In this document: one piece after another, positions 7,226 to 16,872 of the stretch
How positions within the stretch are numbered: position 1 is the stretch's first letter
Layout: each line of letters opens with the position of its first letter
Source: Achromobacter sp. ASV32
Lineage (GTDB): Bacteria; Pseudomonadota; Gammaproteobacteria; Burkholderiales; Burkholderiaceae_B
Assembly (NCBI RefSeq): GCF_016428805.1
Contig: NZ_JAELTJ010000020.1
Coordinates: 1-63,796 of the forward strand
DNA: 63,796 nucleotides
Direction of reading: 5' to 3'
The notes under the pieces: generated by a model
The model's database searches: none
Told to the model about the DNA's origin: nothing
Seen by the model: only the letters and a program-made list of their open reading frames with translations
Made by a program: the position numbers and the translations under genes

Positions 7226-9310
7226 CTACGCGGTGGTGGGCAAGATCAACGCGTCCAGCACCGCAACGCCCTGTCCCGCCTCTTTGATCTGCAAAGGGTT
7301 CACTTCGATTTCCGCCACATGGGGCGGTGCCGCCAGCAGCGCATTGCCCACCGCCACGATGGCGCGGCACGCCGCGACCACATCGGCGCGCGGCTTGCCG
7401 CGATAGCCATCCAGCAAGGGGAAGGCCTTGAGTTCGCGCAGCATCTGCAAGGCGATCTCCTCATCCACCGGCAACAAGCGGTGGCTGGTGTCGTGGTACA
7501 GCTCGGTCAACACGCCACCGAGCCCCACCGTCAGCACCGGCCCGAAAACGGGGTCGCGCGTGGCGCCCACAATGATCTCGGCGACGCCGCGCTCCATCCT
7601 CTGCACCATCACGCCGTCGATGCGCGCCGACGGCTGGGCAACGGCCGCCGCCTGAGTGACCGCCTCGTAGGCGCGCGCCACCGCGGCATCGTCATTCAGG
7701 TTCAGGGCGACCCCGCCCGCCTCGGTCTTGTGGGCGATGTCAGGGCTGAGGATTTTCAACACGACCGGATAGCCCAACGCGCGCGCCTGCGCCACGGCCT
7801 GCTGCGCGGTCACCGCGGCGCCGGCATGCCCTGGCGGCAACCCGAAGGCCGCGACATAGCGCCGGGCCTCGATCTCGTTGCAGGGCAAGGCAGGCGCCTG
7901 CGCGACCATCGGCAAAGGCGCAGCCGCATTGCGCTTGCCCGCGCGCGCGTCGCACCACAGCAGATAGGGCGCCAGGGCCGATACCGCTTGCCCCAGGTCA
8001 TCGAAAACGGCAACCTCGGCGTCGCGCAGCGTATCGCGGCTTTGGGCCTGGCCCGTGTCGATGGCAACGAACAGCCGCTGGTGCCCGCGAGCGACTTCGC
8101 CCAATGCCGGCGCCATCCGATCCAGCATGTAGCCGGGCGCATAGACCACCACCGCGTCGATCGCGTTCGTCGTGGCCAATGCCTGCAACACCGTACGCAC
8201 GAAATCCGGATCGTTGACCACATTTCCCGTCACGTCCACCGGATTGCCCACCATGCCGTAGTCGGGAATGCCGTTGCGCAGCACCTCCTGCAGATCCCCG
8301 GGCAGGTCGGGCAATTCCAGCCCGGCGCCGATGAACTTGTCCGCCAGGATCGCCCCCAGGGCGCCAGACATCGTCACCACGGCCACGCGCTTGCCCGCGC
8401 TGCGATGCCGCAGTGTCGCGAGCTTGGCAAGGTGCGCCATCTGCGCGAAATCCGTGGCCTCGATCACATTCAGTTGACGAAATGCCGCCGCGTAGACGCG
8501 CCTGTCGCCCGCCAAGGCGGACGTATGCGACCGCACTGCCTGGGCGCCCTTTTCCGTATCCCCGGCTTTCAAGGCGATCAGCAACTTGCCCTGGCGCTCC
8601 AACGCCTGGCAGGCGCGCACGAAGCGCTCGCCATCGCGCAACTGTTCGATATAGCCCAGCACGATCTGCGTGCTCGGATCATTGGCCAGATATTCCAGGT
8701 ACTGCGAGAAATCCAGGCAGGCTTCGTTGCCGGTGTTGATGAAATGCGAAAACGGCAGCCCGAGTTTTCGCGCAATGGCGTAGACGGCGGCGCAGACATT
8801 GCCGCTTTGCGTCAGCAGGCTGACGCTGCCCTTGCCGTCCTGGACGGGCGCGGTCTTGAAGACCGACGCGAACGCGGTATAGGCATGCGTATTCAGATTG
8901 GCGAATCCCATGCAATTCGGACCCGCCACCGCCATGCCGCTCTCGGCGGCGAATGCCTCCAGCTCCTCTTGCAACCGCAACCCGTCGCCGCCCGCCTCGG
9001 CAAAGCCGGCCGCGTAGACAATAGCCGCGCGCACGCCACGCGCATGGCAACGCCGCAGCATCGGCGTGACCTCCGCCGCGCTGATTGCCAGCACGGCCAG
9101 ATCCACCGCCACCGGAACGGATTCGATGTCGGGCCAGCAGGGCAGACCAAAGACCTCCCGGTACTTCGGATTGACGGGATAGATCCCGCCTTCATAGCCA
9201 AACCGCGTCAAAAGCTCCAAGGGCATGCCGCCGATGCGGCCCGGATCGGCACTGGCGCCGATCATCGCGATGGAGCGCGGACTGAGCAGGGGTTCCAGCG
9301 CGGGCTTCAT
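7226..9310 (-). CDS. Acyl-CoA ligase, NDP-forming (acetate-CoA ligase family)
   Basis: A 694-residue fused two-subunit enzyme. The N-terminal CoA-binding Rossmann domain (LSPRSIAMIGASADPGRIGG, residues 9-28) and ligase-CoA domains are followed by an ATP-grasp domain from about residue 480 (VVLKILSPDIAHKTEAGGV). His262 in RSHTSALAGD matches the phosphohistidine position of this family. It makes acyl-CoA from an acid, ATP (or GTP) and CoA, releasing NDP. ATG 9310 was chosen because it overlaps the upstream stop as ATGA; the frame is open further upstream only inside the neighbour. It probably activates the acid bound by the adjacent Bug protein. Confidence 0.92.
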   Translation of the reverse strand: MKPALEPLLSPRSIAMIGASADPGRIGGMPLELLTRFGYEGGIYPVNPKYREVFGLPCWPDIESVPVAVDLAVLAISAAEVTPMLRRCHARGVRAAIVYAAGFAEAGGDGLRLQEELEAFAAESGMAVAGPNCMGFANLNTHAYTAFASVFKTAPVQDGKGSVSLLTQSGNVCAAVYAIARKLGLPFSHFINTGNEACLDFSQYLEYLANDPSTQIVLGYIEQLRDGERFVRACQALERQGKLLIALKAGDTEKGAQAVRSHTSALAGDRRVYAAAFRQLNVIEATDFAQMAHLAKLATLRHRSAGKRVAVVTMSGALGAILADKFIGAGLELPDLPGDLQEVLRNGIPDYGMVGNPVDVTGNVVNDPDFVRTVLQALATTNAIDAVVVYAPGYMLDRMAPALGEVARGHQRLFVAIDTGQAQSRDTLRDAEVAVFDDLGQAVSALAPYLLWCDARAGKRNAAAPLPMVAQAPALPCNEIEARRYVAAFGLPPGHAGAAVTAQQAVAQARALGYPVVLKILSPDIAHKTEAGGVALNLNDDAAVARAYEAVTQAAAVAQPSARIDGVMVQRMERGVAEIIVGATRDPVFGPVLTVGLGGVLTELYHDTSHRLLPVDEEIALQMLRELKAFPLLDGYRGKPRADVVAACRAIVAVGNALLAAPPHVAEIEVNPLQIKEAGQGVAVLDALILPTTA

Positions 9311-10110
9311 GCCGACTCCCCGCCCTTGTTGCGCTGGATCGCCTGGGCCAGGCCACGCTTGCGCACCGCCTGGAATTCTTCGCTCAGATGCGACAGCTGA
9401 TGCGTGTCGAAGTGCGCCGACAATGCGGTGCGAAACCCCTGCGCATCCGCGGTGCGGTTCAATGAACGCTTGATCAAGCGCAACCCGAACGGCGGTGCCT
9501 GCGCGATGCGCTGCGCCAGGGCCAACGTGGCGGCGTCCAGCTCCGCCGTTGGCACGACCCGGTTCACCATGCCCATGCGCAGCGCCTGCTGCGCGTCGAT
9601 TTTTTCGCCGGTAAAGAGCATTTCCTTGGCGTGGCGCAACCCCATGACCCACGGGTGGATCAACACCTCGGTCGCGGCGGCGGCCAGCGTATGGCCAACG
9701 GGATCGGAGAAATACGCGCAGTCCGAGCAGACCACCAGGTCACACATATTGGCGATCATGAAGCCCCCCGCCACGCAGGCGCCCTGCACTTGCGCGATGG
9801 TGGGCTTGGGAAAGTCCCAGATGCGCAGGCAATAGCCGTAGTAGCGGCGCGACTCGTAGTCCCAGCGCTCCTCCACGGTGAAATCGGCGCGCTCGGCCTG
9901 CGCCTCCTTCAGATCATGGCCCGCGGAAAAATGCGCGCCGCGGCCCGCCAGCACCACGACCCGCACCGCGTCGTCCTGCTCGGCCCGCGTCAGGGCGGCA
10001 TCCAGTTCATCCAGCATCTGCCGGCTTTGCGCGTTGCGCGCGGACTCCCGCGCGAGGCTGATGCGGCAAACGGCGTCGACTTTCTCGACGGCCAGGGTGG
10101 CGTATTCCAT
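9307..10110 (-). CDS. Enoyl-CoA hydratase/isomerase family protein
   Basis: A 267-residue crotonase-superfamily protein starting at ATG 10110 behind a GAGGAA ribosome binding site. Oxyanion-hole segments GRGAHFSAGHDLKEA and VQGACVAGGFMIANMCDLV are clear. It is first in a minus-strand operon running hydratase, NDP-forming ligase, Bug protein and two acyl-CoA dehydrogenases, with the divergent iclR gene opposite. It probably hydrates the enoyl-CoA made by the dehydrogenases, though isomerase or hydrolase activity cannot be excluded. Confidence 0.91.
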   Translation of the reverse strand: MEYATLAVEKVDAVCRISLARESARNAQSRQMLDELDAALTRAEQDDAVRVVVLAGRGAHFSAGHDLKEAQAERADFTVEERWDYESRRYYGYCLRIWDFPKPTIAQVQGACVAGGFMIANMCDLVVCSDCAYFSDPVGHTLAAAATEVLIHPWVMGLRHAKEMLFTGEKIDAQQALRMGMVNRVVPTAELDAATLALAQRIAQAPPFGLRLIKRSLNRTADAQGFRTALSAHFDTHQLSHLSEEFQAVRKRGLAQAIQRNKGGESA

Positions 10111-10188
10111 GGATTCCTCGTCTCCGTTGCGCCCCGCGCTCGAACCTGGCGCGGCTGGCAGGATTGAATGTACGCCCCACAAATCCTA

Positions 10189-10213
10189 GAATACAAAATA
10201 TTCAATCAATATT
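10189..10213. promoter_or_regulatory. AT-rich inverted repeats in iclR/hydratase divergent promoter
   Basis: Two overlapping inverted repeats lie just upstream of iclR: GAATA-N5-TATTC (10189-10203) and AATATT-N5-AATATT (10197-10213). They are the only AT-rich stretch of the 112-bp divergent region, so they probably combine promoter elements with the IclR binding site. Inferred from position and symmetry. Confidence 0.45.
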
Positions 10214-10222
10214 TCCCACAAT

Positions 10223-10996
10223 ATGAACAACCCTGGTTCCACCGGCGGCACCCAGAGCATGCGTCGTGCGCTGAGCCTGCTGCGCGTCCTGGCCCAGCAC
10301 CAGGAAGACGGCATCGACCTGCAAGGCGTCATGAGCGTCACCGGGCTCGAACGCTCCACTGCGCACCGGCTGCTCAGTTGCCTGCTAGAAGAGCAGTTTG
10401 CCGAACGCGATGGCCGCACCCGGCGCTACCGCCTGGGTGTGGACTCCATGCAGCTGGGATTCGCCGCGTTGCGGCGCACGCCGTTGCTGGACGCATTGCG
10501 TCCCTTTGCGCAGAAACTGGCCCGGCTATCGGGAGATACGGTGTTCCTGGTGATCCGTCAGGGCGATTACGCCCTGTGCCTGCTGCGGGAAGCAGGCGCC
10601 TTCCCCGTCAAGGTCTTTACCATCGACCAGGGAGAACGCCGCCTGCTGGGGATCGGCGCGGGCGGCCTGGCACTGCTGGCCAGCCTGGCGGACGAAGAGA
10701 TTGCATCGCTGTATGCGCGGCACGCGGCCAGCTATGCCCAGATCGGCGTATCCGGCCCCGCGCTGACCAAGGCGGTCAAACAGACGCGCGCCGCGGGATA
10801 TTCAGAAATGGTGGACGTCATTACGCCCGGCGTATCCGGCGTCGGGATGGCATTTCCGGTCTCGGAGCTGACCTGGGTCGCGTTCAGCTTCGGCGCGATC
10901 AGCAGCCGGCTCGATGCCCCCCGCCGCGCGGAAATGGGTGCGTTGCTGCGTGCCGAATGCCAGACATGGGCCGTCGACTATCTCGGCCGCACCTGA
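10223..10996 (+). CDS. IclR-family transcriptional regulator
   Basis: A 257-residue IclR protein. The N-terminal winged helix (SMRRALSLLRVLAQHQEDGIDL, then VMSVTGLERSTAHRLLSCLLEEQF) is followed by the effector domain from about residue 80, with LLREAGAFPVKVFTIDQGERRLLGIGAGGLALLA and the conserved GVSGVGMAFPV block. It is transcribed away from the acyl-CoA catabolic operon on the minus strand and is its probable regulator, sensing an aromatic or organic acid. A strong hairpin follows its stop. Confidence 0.92.
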   Translation: MNNPGSTGGTQSMRRALSLLRVLAQHQEDGIDLQGVMSVTGLERSTAHRLLSCLLEEQFAERDGRTRRYRLGVDSMQLGFAALRRTPLLDALRPFAQKLARLSGDTVFLVIRQGDYALCLLREAGAFPVKVFTIDQGERRLLGIGAGGLALLASLADEEIASLYARHAASYAQIGVSGPALTKAVKQTRAAGYSEMVDVITPGVSGVGMAFPVSELTWVAFSFGAISSRLDAPRRAEMGALLRAECQTWAVDYLGRT

Positions 10997-11002
10997 CAAA
11001 AA

Positions 11003-11024
11003 AACGCCCGCGCAAGCGGGCGTT
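11003..11024 (-). terminator. Rho-independent terminator between iclR and thiolase genes
   Basis: AACGCCCGC-GCAA-GCGGGCGTT forms a perfect 9-bp stem with a 4-base loop. On the minus strand it is followed by a run of seven or more T, so it mainly ends the thiolase transcript; it may also act on iclR. Confidence 0.8.
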
Positions 11025-11043
11025 CTGCGTACGGCGTGGGGCG

Positions 11044-12225
11044 TCAGATACGCTCGAAGATCGCCGCGATGCCCTGCCCGCCGCCGATGCACATGGTGAC
11101 CAGCGCGTAGCGGCCCTGCACGCGTTGCAACTCGTGCAGCGCCTTGACCGTGATGATCGTGCCGGTGGCGCCGATGGGGTGGCCCAGGCCGATGCCGCTG
11201 CCATTGGGGTTGACCTTGGCCGGATCGAGCTTCAGTTCGCGGGTCACGGCGCAGGCCTGCGCGGCGAATGCTTCGTTGGCCTCGATCACGTCCATCTGGT
11301 CCACCGTCAGGCCCGCGCGCTTGAGCGCCGCCTGCGTGGCCGGCACCGGACCGATGCCCATGATGTTGGGGTCCACGCCCGCATGGGCATAGGCCACCAG
11401 GCGCGCCAGCGGCTTGATGCCGCGCTTGGCCGCGGCCGACGCGTTCATCAGCACCAGGGCGCCGGCGCCATCGTTCAGGCCCGAGGCGTTGCCGGCCGTG
11501 ACGGTGCCGTTCTCTTTCTGGAAGACCGGCTTGAGGCCAGCCAGGCTGTCAGCGGTGACGTCATGGCGCACGTGCTCGTCGGTGTCGAACACGACCTCGC
11601 CCTTGCGCGTCTTTTGCACGATCGGCACGATCTGGTCGCGGAAATAGCCAGCCTCGATGGCGGCCGCGGCGCGGCGGTGCGATTCGGCGGCCAGCGCATC
11701 CTGGTCCTGGCGGCTGATGCCGAACTTGGCGGCGACATTTTCCGCGGTGACGCCCATGTGCATGCGGCCGAACGGGTCGGACAGGGCGCCCGTCATCATG
11801 TCCTGCATGACGCTGTCGCCCATGCGCGCGCCCCAGCGCTGCGCTGGCGCGATGTACGGCGCGCGGCTCATGCTTTCAGCGCCCGCGCCGATGGCGATCT
11901 CGGCATCGCCCAGCATGATGGTCTGGGCCGCCGACACAATGGCCTGCAGGCCGGAACCGCACAGGCGGTTGACGTTGAAGGCCGGCGTTTCCTTGGCGAT
12001 GCCCGCGTTCATGGCCGCCACGCGCGACAGATACATATCGCGCGGTTCGGTGTTGATGACGTGGCCCACGGCGACGTGGCCGATTTCGTCGCCCGAGACG
12101 CCCGCGCGCTCCAGCGCCGCCTTGATGACGGTGGCGCCCAGGTCGCAGGGCGGCACGTCCTTCAGCGCCCCGCCGAAATCGCCGATGGCGGTACGAACGG
12201 CAGACGCGACGATGACTTCATTCAT
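11044..12225 (-). CDS. Acetyl-CoA C-acyltransferase (thiolase)
   Basis: A 393-residue degradative/biosynthetic thiolase of standard length. The acylated cysteine lies in [11 protein letters not shown] (about residue 90), the catalytic His in [10 protein letters not shown] and the second Cys in MCIGGGQG near the C terminus. It interconverts two acetyl-CoA with acetoacetyl-CoA or cleaves 3-ketoacyl-CoA. It is a single gene with its own terminator, divergent from the dehydrogenase pair at 12440, and may supply the last step for the nearby CoA-ester pathways. Confidence 0.94.
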   Translation of the reverse strand: MNEVIVASAVRTAIGDFGGALKDVPPCDLGATVIKAALERAGVSGDEIGHVAVGHVINTEPRDMYLSRVAAMNAGIAKETPAFNVNRLCGSGLQAIVSAAQTIMLGDAEIAIGAGAESMSRAPYIAPAQRWGARMGDSVMQDMMTGALSDPFGRMHMGVTAENVAAKFGISRQDQDALAAESHRRAAAAIEAGYFRDQIVPIVQKTRKGEVVFDTDEHVRHDVTADSLAGLKPVFQKENGTVTAGNASGLNDGAGALVLMNASAAAKRGIKPLARLVAYAHAGVDPNIMGIGPVPATQAALKRAGLTVDQMDVIEANEAFAAQACAVTRELKLDPAKVNPNGSGIGLGHPIGATGTIITVKALHELQRVQGRYALVTMCIGGGQGIAAIFERI

Positions 12226-12439
12226 GGTGTTTCCTCCTTGTAATGCATTCCATCATACCCGCGGGGCGCGGGGCCTTGCCGGCGTGCCGGCCTGTGTTGG
12301 CGGGTTATCGCCAAGCACTCCAGCGATAGCCGAACCGTATCGGAAACCCAAAAAATAATATTGGACAGCCCGCAAGCGGCTCGCGGATAGTGGCCCCCGA
12401 CGCGCCGCCTCCGGCGCCCGCCAGACCCGGACCCGCCTG

Positions 12440-13588
12440 ATGATCGATACGCTGGAACTGACCGCCATTCCCCTGCAGGATGAAGCCTTGCGCGCCGAGG
12501 TGCGCGCCTTCCTGGCCACGGCCCTGGACGGCATGGCGCCCGACCAGCGCGCGCGTTCCTGGATGGGTTACGACGCCGGCTTCAGCCGCCAACTGGCCGA
12601 ACGCGGCTGGCTCGGCCTGACCCTGCCGCGCGAGTACGGCGGCGCGGCGCGTGGGCATTTCGCGCGCTTCGTGCTGTCCGAGGAACTGCTGGGCGCGGGC
12701 GCACCGGTATCCGCGCACTGGATCGCCGACCGCCAGAGCGCGCCGCTGATCCTCAAACTCGGAACCCCGGCACAGAAGGACTTCTACCTGCCGCGCATCT
12801 GCCGCGCCGAGGCGTTTTTCTGCATCGGCATGAGCGAGCCGGGTTCGGGCTCGGACCTGGCGAGCATCCGCGCACGCGCCGAGCCTTTTGCCGGCGGCTG
12901 GCGGTTGAACGGCAGCAAGGTCTGGACCACCAACGCGCATCGCTCGCACTACATGATCGCGCTGGTGCGCACGTCCGGCACGCCCGAAGACCGGCACCAG
13001 GGCCTGTCCCAGGTCATCGTCGACCTGTCGCTGCCGGGCGTGTCGGTTCGCCCCATCCGGGACCTGGCGGGAGACGCACATTTCTCGGAAGTGTTCTTCG
13101 ACAACGTGGTGCTGGCGTCCGATGCGCTGATCGGCGAGGAAGGCGCGGGCTGGGCCCAGGTGAATGCCGAACTGGCGTTCGAGCGCAGCGGCCCGGAACG
13201 CCTGTATTCGAGCATCGCGCTGCTGCAATGCTGGCTGACGCACTGCCGCGGCCGCGGCGCCGACGATACGGACCACGCGCTGCTGGGCAGCATCCTGTCG
13301 CAGATGGCCGTGCTGCGCGCCCTGTCGCTGGCGGTGGCGGGCAAACTGGCGGCCGGACAAAGCCCGGCCATCGAAGCGGCGCTGGTCAAGGACCTGGGCA
13401 CCGAACTGGAACAGGACATCCCCAGGCTGATCACGGATGCCCTGGGGCGGCGGCCCGAGCAGCCCATGCCCCCGCCGCTCGCGCGCACGCTGGCCTACCT
13501 GGATCAGGTCGCCCCCACTTTCTCGCTGCGCGGCGGCACCCGCGAAATCCTGCGCGGCATCATCGCGCGCGGCCTCGGCCTTCGATAA
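12440..13588 (+). CDS. Acyl-CoA dehydrogenase, large subunit type
   Basis: A 382-residue flavoprotein with the GMSEPGSGSDLASIRARAE loop, the LNGSKVWTTNAHRSHYM strand and a C-terminal SLRGGTREILRGIIARGLGL motif. The residue before Gly-Thr is Gly rather than the catalytic Glu of medium-chain enzymes. It is followed 9 bases later by a smaller dehydrogenase-like gene, repeating the two-gene arrangement at 3952-6214. Probably an unusual or branched substrate. Confidence 0.92.
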   Translation: MIDTLELTAIPLQDEALRAEVRAFLATALDGMAPDQRARSWMGYDAGFSRQLAERGWLGLTLPREYGGAARGHFARFVLSEELLGAGAPVSAHWIADRQSAPLILKLGTPAQKDFYLPRICRAEAFFCIGMSEPGSGSDLASIRARAEPFAGGWRLNGSKVWTTNAHRSHYMIALVRTSGTPEDRHQGLSQVIVDLSLPGVSVRPIRDLAGDAHFSEVFFDNVVLASDALIGEEGAGWAQVNAELAFERSGPERLYSSIALLQCWLTHCRGRGADDTDHALLGSILSQMAVLRALSLAVAGKLAAGQSPAIEAALVKDLGTELEQDIPRLITDALGRRPEQPMPPPLARTLAYLDQVAPTFSLRGGTREILRGIIARGLGLR

Positions 13589-13597
13589 GGACACGTC

Positions 13598-14611
13598 ATG
13601 GACTCTCTTTTTGGCGATGCCGCCGAACGCCTGTTCGCACAGACCTGCACGCCGCACTTGATCCGCCAGGCCGAACACGGCCAGGCGCCCGCGACGGCCT
13701 GGCAAGCCTGCGAAGCGGCCGGCTTTGCGGACGCGCTGGTGCCCGAGGCACAGGGCGGCGCCGGCCTGGCACTGGCCGACGTCCTGCCGCTTGCGCTGGC
13801 CACCGGCCGTCACCTGTGCCCCTATCCCGTCGTCGACACCGTGCTGGCGCGCGCCTGGCTGGCGCGCGCGGGCCACCCCCAAGCCGCGGGGTCTATCGCG
13901 CTGGCGCCGCAAGGCTGGGCGGTGCACGCCGGTCAGGCGGTCGCGACGAACGTGCCCTGGATCCGCTGCGCCGATCACGTCCTGGCGCACATCGACGGCC
14001 ACGCCTGGCTGTTGCCGGCCGCGGCTGCCACCCTCGAACGCGGCGGCGTGCATGGCAGCCTGGCCCTGCCTGCGCGCTGGCCGCTGGACACGCGCGAGCG
14101 CATCGACGCGCCCGCCGGCTTGCCCACGCTGGAAACCCTGGCGGCCGCCGGTTACGCCACGCTGATCGCCGGCGCGATGGAGCGCGTGCTGGCCATGACG
14201 CTGGACTACCCCAATCAACGCAGCCAGTTCGGCAAGCCCATCGGCCGCTTCCAGGCCGTGCAACAGCAGATCAGCATCATGGCCGAACAGGTGTGGGCGG
14301 CGCGCATGGCGGCGCAGTTGGCGTTCCAGGGCCGTGCCGGCCTGCCGCAACCGCTGCTGGCCGCGCTGGGCAAGGCCCGCGCCAGCCAGGCCGTGCCCCG
14401 CGTGGCCGACATCGCGCATGCGGTGCACGGTGCCATCGGCGTCACCGAGGAATTCGACCTGCAGTTGTACACGCGGCGGCTGCGCGAATGGCGTCTGGCG
14501 GCGGGTTCCGAATCCTATTGGCACGCGCGCATCGGCGCGCAAGCGCTGGCCGATGACGCCGATGCCGTGTCCTATCTGCGCAGCGCCCTGTTCGACAAGG
14601 AAGCCGCCTAG
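13598..14611 (+). CDS. Acyl-CoA dehydrogenase, small/partner subunit type
   Basis: A 337-residue dehydrogenase-fold protein with a degenerate middle domain and no EPGSGSD loop, but with the family's C-terminal LDYPNQRSQFGKPIGRFQAVQQQISIMAEQ helix. It probably forms a heteromeric enzyme with the product of the gene immediately upstream. The ribosome binding site AAGGA lies in the 9-base gap. It converges with the lysR gene 33 bases downstream. Confidence 0.88.
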   Translation: MDSLFGDAAERLFAQTCTPHLIRQAEHGQAPATAWQACEAAGFADALVPEAQGGAGLALADVLPLALATGRHLCPYPVVDTVLARAWLARAGHPQAAGSIALAPQGWAVHAGQAVATNVPWIRCADHVLAHIDGHAWLLPAAAATLERGGVHGSLALPARWPLDTRERIDAPAGLPTLETLAAAGYATLIAGAMERVLAMTLDYPNQRSQFGKPIGRFQAVQQQISIMAEQVWAARMAAQLAFQGRAGLPQPLLAALGKARASQAVPRVADIAHAVHGAIGVTEEFDLQLYTRRLREWRLAAGSESYWHARIGAQALADDADAVSYLRSALFDKEAA

Positions 14612-14644
14612 GGCCTGGCCGCCAGATCGCTCAGGCGCGGCGCG

Positions 14645-15541
14645 TCATGCCGCCTGCGCCAGCATGCTGTCGCGCAGCCGCAGCACCGACGCGCACGAGG
14701 TGTCGTGATGCGTTACCAGCGACAGCGCCAATGCCTCGCGCGCATCGGCATCGGCCAGCGGCACGAACGCCACGTGCGGCGTGGAATACGCGCGCGTCAC
14801 GCCGGGCACCAGCGCCAGCCCCATGCCGCTGGCCACCAGGCTGACCAGCGTCTGCACCTGGATCGCTTCCTGGCTGATCCGCGGTGAAAAGCCCGCCTTG
14901 CGGCACAGCGCCTGCGCCACGCCATGCAAGCCCGGTACCTTGGCGGGCGAATACATCACGAAGCTTTCCGAACGCGCGCGGGCCAGGCTGACCGGCGCGG
15001 CTTGCGCCAGCGGATGGCCCGCCGGCACGGCCAGGATCAGGTCGTCGCGTTCGACCACCCAGGAATCCAGCGCGGGATCCTCGGCCAACGGCCCGCGCAC
15101 CAGGCCGGCATCGATCTCGTTGGCGCGCAGCATCGCCACCAGGCCCACCGTGCTGTCTTCGCGCAACTCCAGCTGCAGATCCGGATAGGCCGCGCGAAAC
15201 ACCGGCAGGCAGCGCGGCAGCAGCATGTAGGTCGCCGAGCCGACGAATCCCAGCCGCAACGTGCCCCATTCACCCAACGCCACCCGGCGGGCGGCCTGGC
15301 GCGCCTGGTCGGTATGGAACAGCGCGCGCCGGGCATCGGCCATCAAGGCCTGGCCGGCCGGCGTCAGCGTCACACCCTTGGCGCCACGCACCAGCAACGG
15401 CACGCCCACCGCATGCTCGAGTTTCTGGATCGACACCGACAAGGCAGGTTGCGCGATGTGCAGCGTGTCCGCGGCGCGGCGGTAGCTTCCCAGTTCGGCG
15501 ATGGTGACGAACTGCCGGAGCTGCCGTAAATCGATGGCCAT
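14645..15541 (-). CDS. LysR-family transcriptional regulator
   Basis: A 298-residue LysR protein from ATG 15541 (MAIDLRQLRQFVTIAELGSY). Two further in-frame starts lie upstream, but only 15541 has a GGAA at suitable spacing. The helix-turn-helix covers AADTLHIAQPALSVSIQKLE and the effector domain begins near residue 85. It is divergent from the CoA-transferase/MaoC/Bug operon 62 bp away and is its probable regulator. Confidence 0.91.
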   Translation of the reverse strand: MAIDLRQLRQFVTIAELGSYRRAADTLHIAQPALSVSIQKLEHAVGVPLLVRGAKGVTLTPAGQALMADARRALFHTDQARQAARRVALGEWGTLRLGFVGSATYMLLPRCLPVFRAAYPDLQLELREDSTVGLVAMLRANEIDAGLVRGPLAEDPALDSWVVERDDLILAVPAGHPLAQAAPVSLARARSESFVMYSPAKVPGLHGVAQALCRKAGFSPRISQEAIQVQTLVSLVASGMGLALVPGVTRAYSTPHVAFVPLADADAREALALSLVTHHDTSCASVLRLRDSMLAQAA

Positions 15542-15603
15542 AACAGATTCCATATCAAGCAATACCGAAGCCATATTAGACGCGTATACGCCGCGCCGAT
15601 AGC

Positions 15604-16872
15604 ATGGCCGCCATGACTTCCCCTGCCCCTGCCCCTTCCGCCCTGCCGCACACCGCCGCGCTCGGTGGCGTGCGCGTACTGGACCTGACGTCCGTGGTGT
15701 TCGGCCCCTATGCCTCGCAGATCCTGGCGGACTACGGCGCCGACGTCATCAAGATCGAAGCGCCCGGCGGCGATTCCACCCGCCACACCGGCCCCGCGCA
15801 AGAGCCTGGCCTGGCCGCCATTTTCCTGGGCTTGAACCGCAACAAGCGCAGCGCGGTGCTGGACCTGAAACAGGCGGGCGCCCGCCAGGCGCTGCTGACC
15901 CTGGTGGATCAGGCCGACGTGCTGATGCACAGCATGCGGCCGGCCAAGATGGCGGCGCTGGGCCTGGATCCCGACACGCTGTGTGCCCGCAACCCGCGGC
16001 TGGTGTACGCCGGCCTGTACGGTTTTGGCGCGGGTGGCGCCTACGACGGCCGCCCTGCCTACGACGACATCATCCAGGGCCTGTCCGGCTTTGCCGACCT
16101 GGCGGACCGCCAGACCGGCACGCCGCGCTACCTGCCCACCGTGGCGGCCGACAAGACCTGCGGCCTGATCGCCGCGCATGCCATCCTGGCCGCGCTGTTC
16201 CAACGCGAGCGCACCGGCCTGGGCCAGCAACTGGAAGTGCCCATGTTCGAAAGCATGGCCTCGTACGTGCTGGTCGAGCACTACTATGGCCGGCACCTGG
16301 CCGACACGGATGGCCAAGCCGGGTATCCGCGCGTGCTGACACCCTGGCGCAAGCCTTGCCGCACGGCCGATGGTCACGTCTGCCTGATGCCCTACACCGA
16401 TGCGCACTGGCGGGATTTCTTCCAGGCCACCGGCCACCCCGACCTGGCGGCGGACCCGCGCTTCATTGGCATCGCGGCGCGCACGCGGCACATCGAAACG
16501 CTCTACGAACTGCAGGCCGGCATCGTCGCCGAACACCCCACCGCCCACTGGTTGGCCCTGTGCGAAAAGCTGGAAATTCCCGCCGCGCCGGTCAACCGCC
16601 TGCAGGACCTGGAGACCGACCCGCATCTGCGTAGCGTGGACTTCTTCCAGCCGCTGCAAAGCGCTTCCGGCAGCCACTACCGCTTTACGCGCAATCCGGT
16701 ACGGCTGGCGCGCTCGGACGTGCCCGCGGCGATGCCGCCGCGGCTGGGCGAACACACCCGCGACGTGCTGCGCCAGGCCGGTCTGGACGACGCAGGGATC
16801 GACGCGCTGCTGCACACCGGCGCCGCGCAACAGGCCGACACCCTTCCCGCCCCTCTCAAGGACTCCGCATGA
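15604..16872 (+). CDS. CaiB/BaiF (family III) CoA-transferase
   Basis: A 422-residue family III CoA-transferase, which moves CoA between acids through an aspartyl-CoA anhydride. The N-terminal VRVLDLTSVVFGPYASQILADYGADVIKIEAPGGD block is classic, and GRPAYDDIIQGLSG carries the likely catalytic Asp. It overlaps the next gene by four bases (ATGA). The neighbours (MaoC hydratase, Bug protein) suggest that it activates a carboxylic acid taken up through the Bug protein. The acid is unknown; formyl/oxalyl, carnitine, itaconate-type or benzylsuccinate-type substrates are all used in this family. Confidence 0.92.
   Translation: MAAMTSPAPAPSALPHTAALGGVRVLDLTSVVFGPYASQILADYGADVIKIEAPGGDSTRHTGPAQEPGLAAIFLGLNRNKRSAVLDLKQAGARQALLTLVDQADVLMHSMRPAKMAALGLDPDTLCARNPRLVYAGLYGFGAGGAYDGRPAYDDIIQGLSGFADLADRQTGTPRYLPTVAADKTCGLIAAHAILAALFQRERTGLGQQLEVPMFESMASYVLVEHYYGRHLADTDGQAGYPRVLTPWRKPCRTADGHVCLMPYTDAHWRDFFQATGHPDLAADPRFIGIAARTRHIETLYELQAGIVAEHPTAHWLALCEKLEIPAAPVNRLQDLETDPHLRSVDFFQPLQSASGSHYRFTRNPVRLARSDVPAAMPPRLGEHTRDVLRQAGLDDAGIDALLHTGAAQQADTLPAPLKDSA

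Noticed and set aside
7145-9400. A 751-codon plus-strand frame opposite the acyl-CoA ligase
   Set aside because: Antisense shadow; the opposite strand encodes a complete NDP-forming ligase with its catalytic His.
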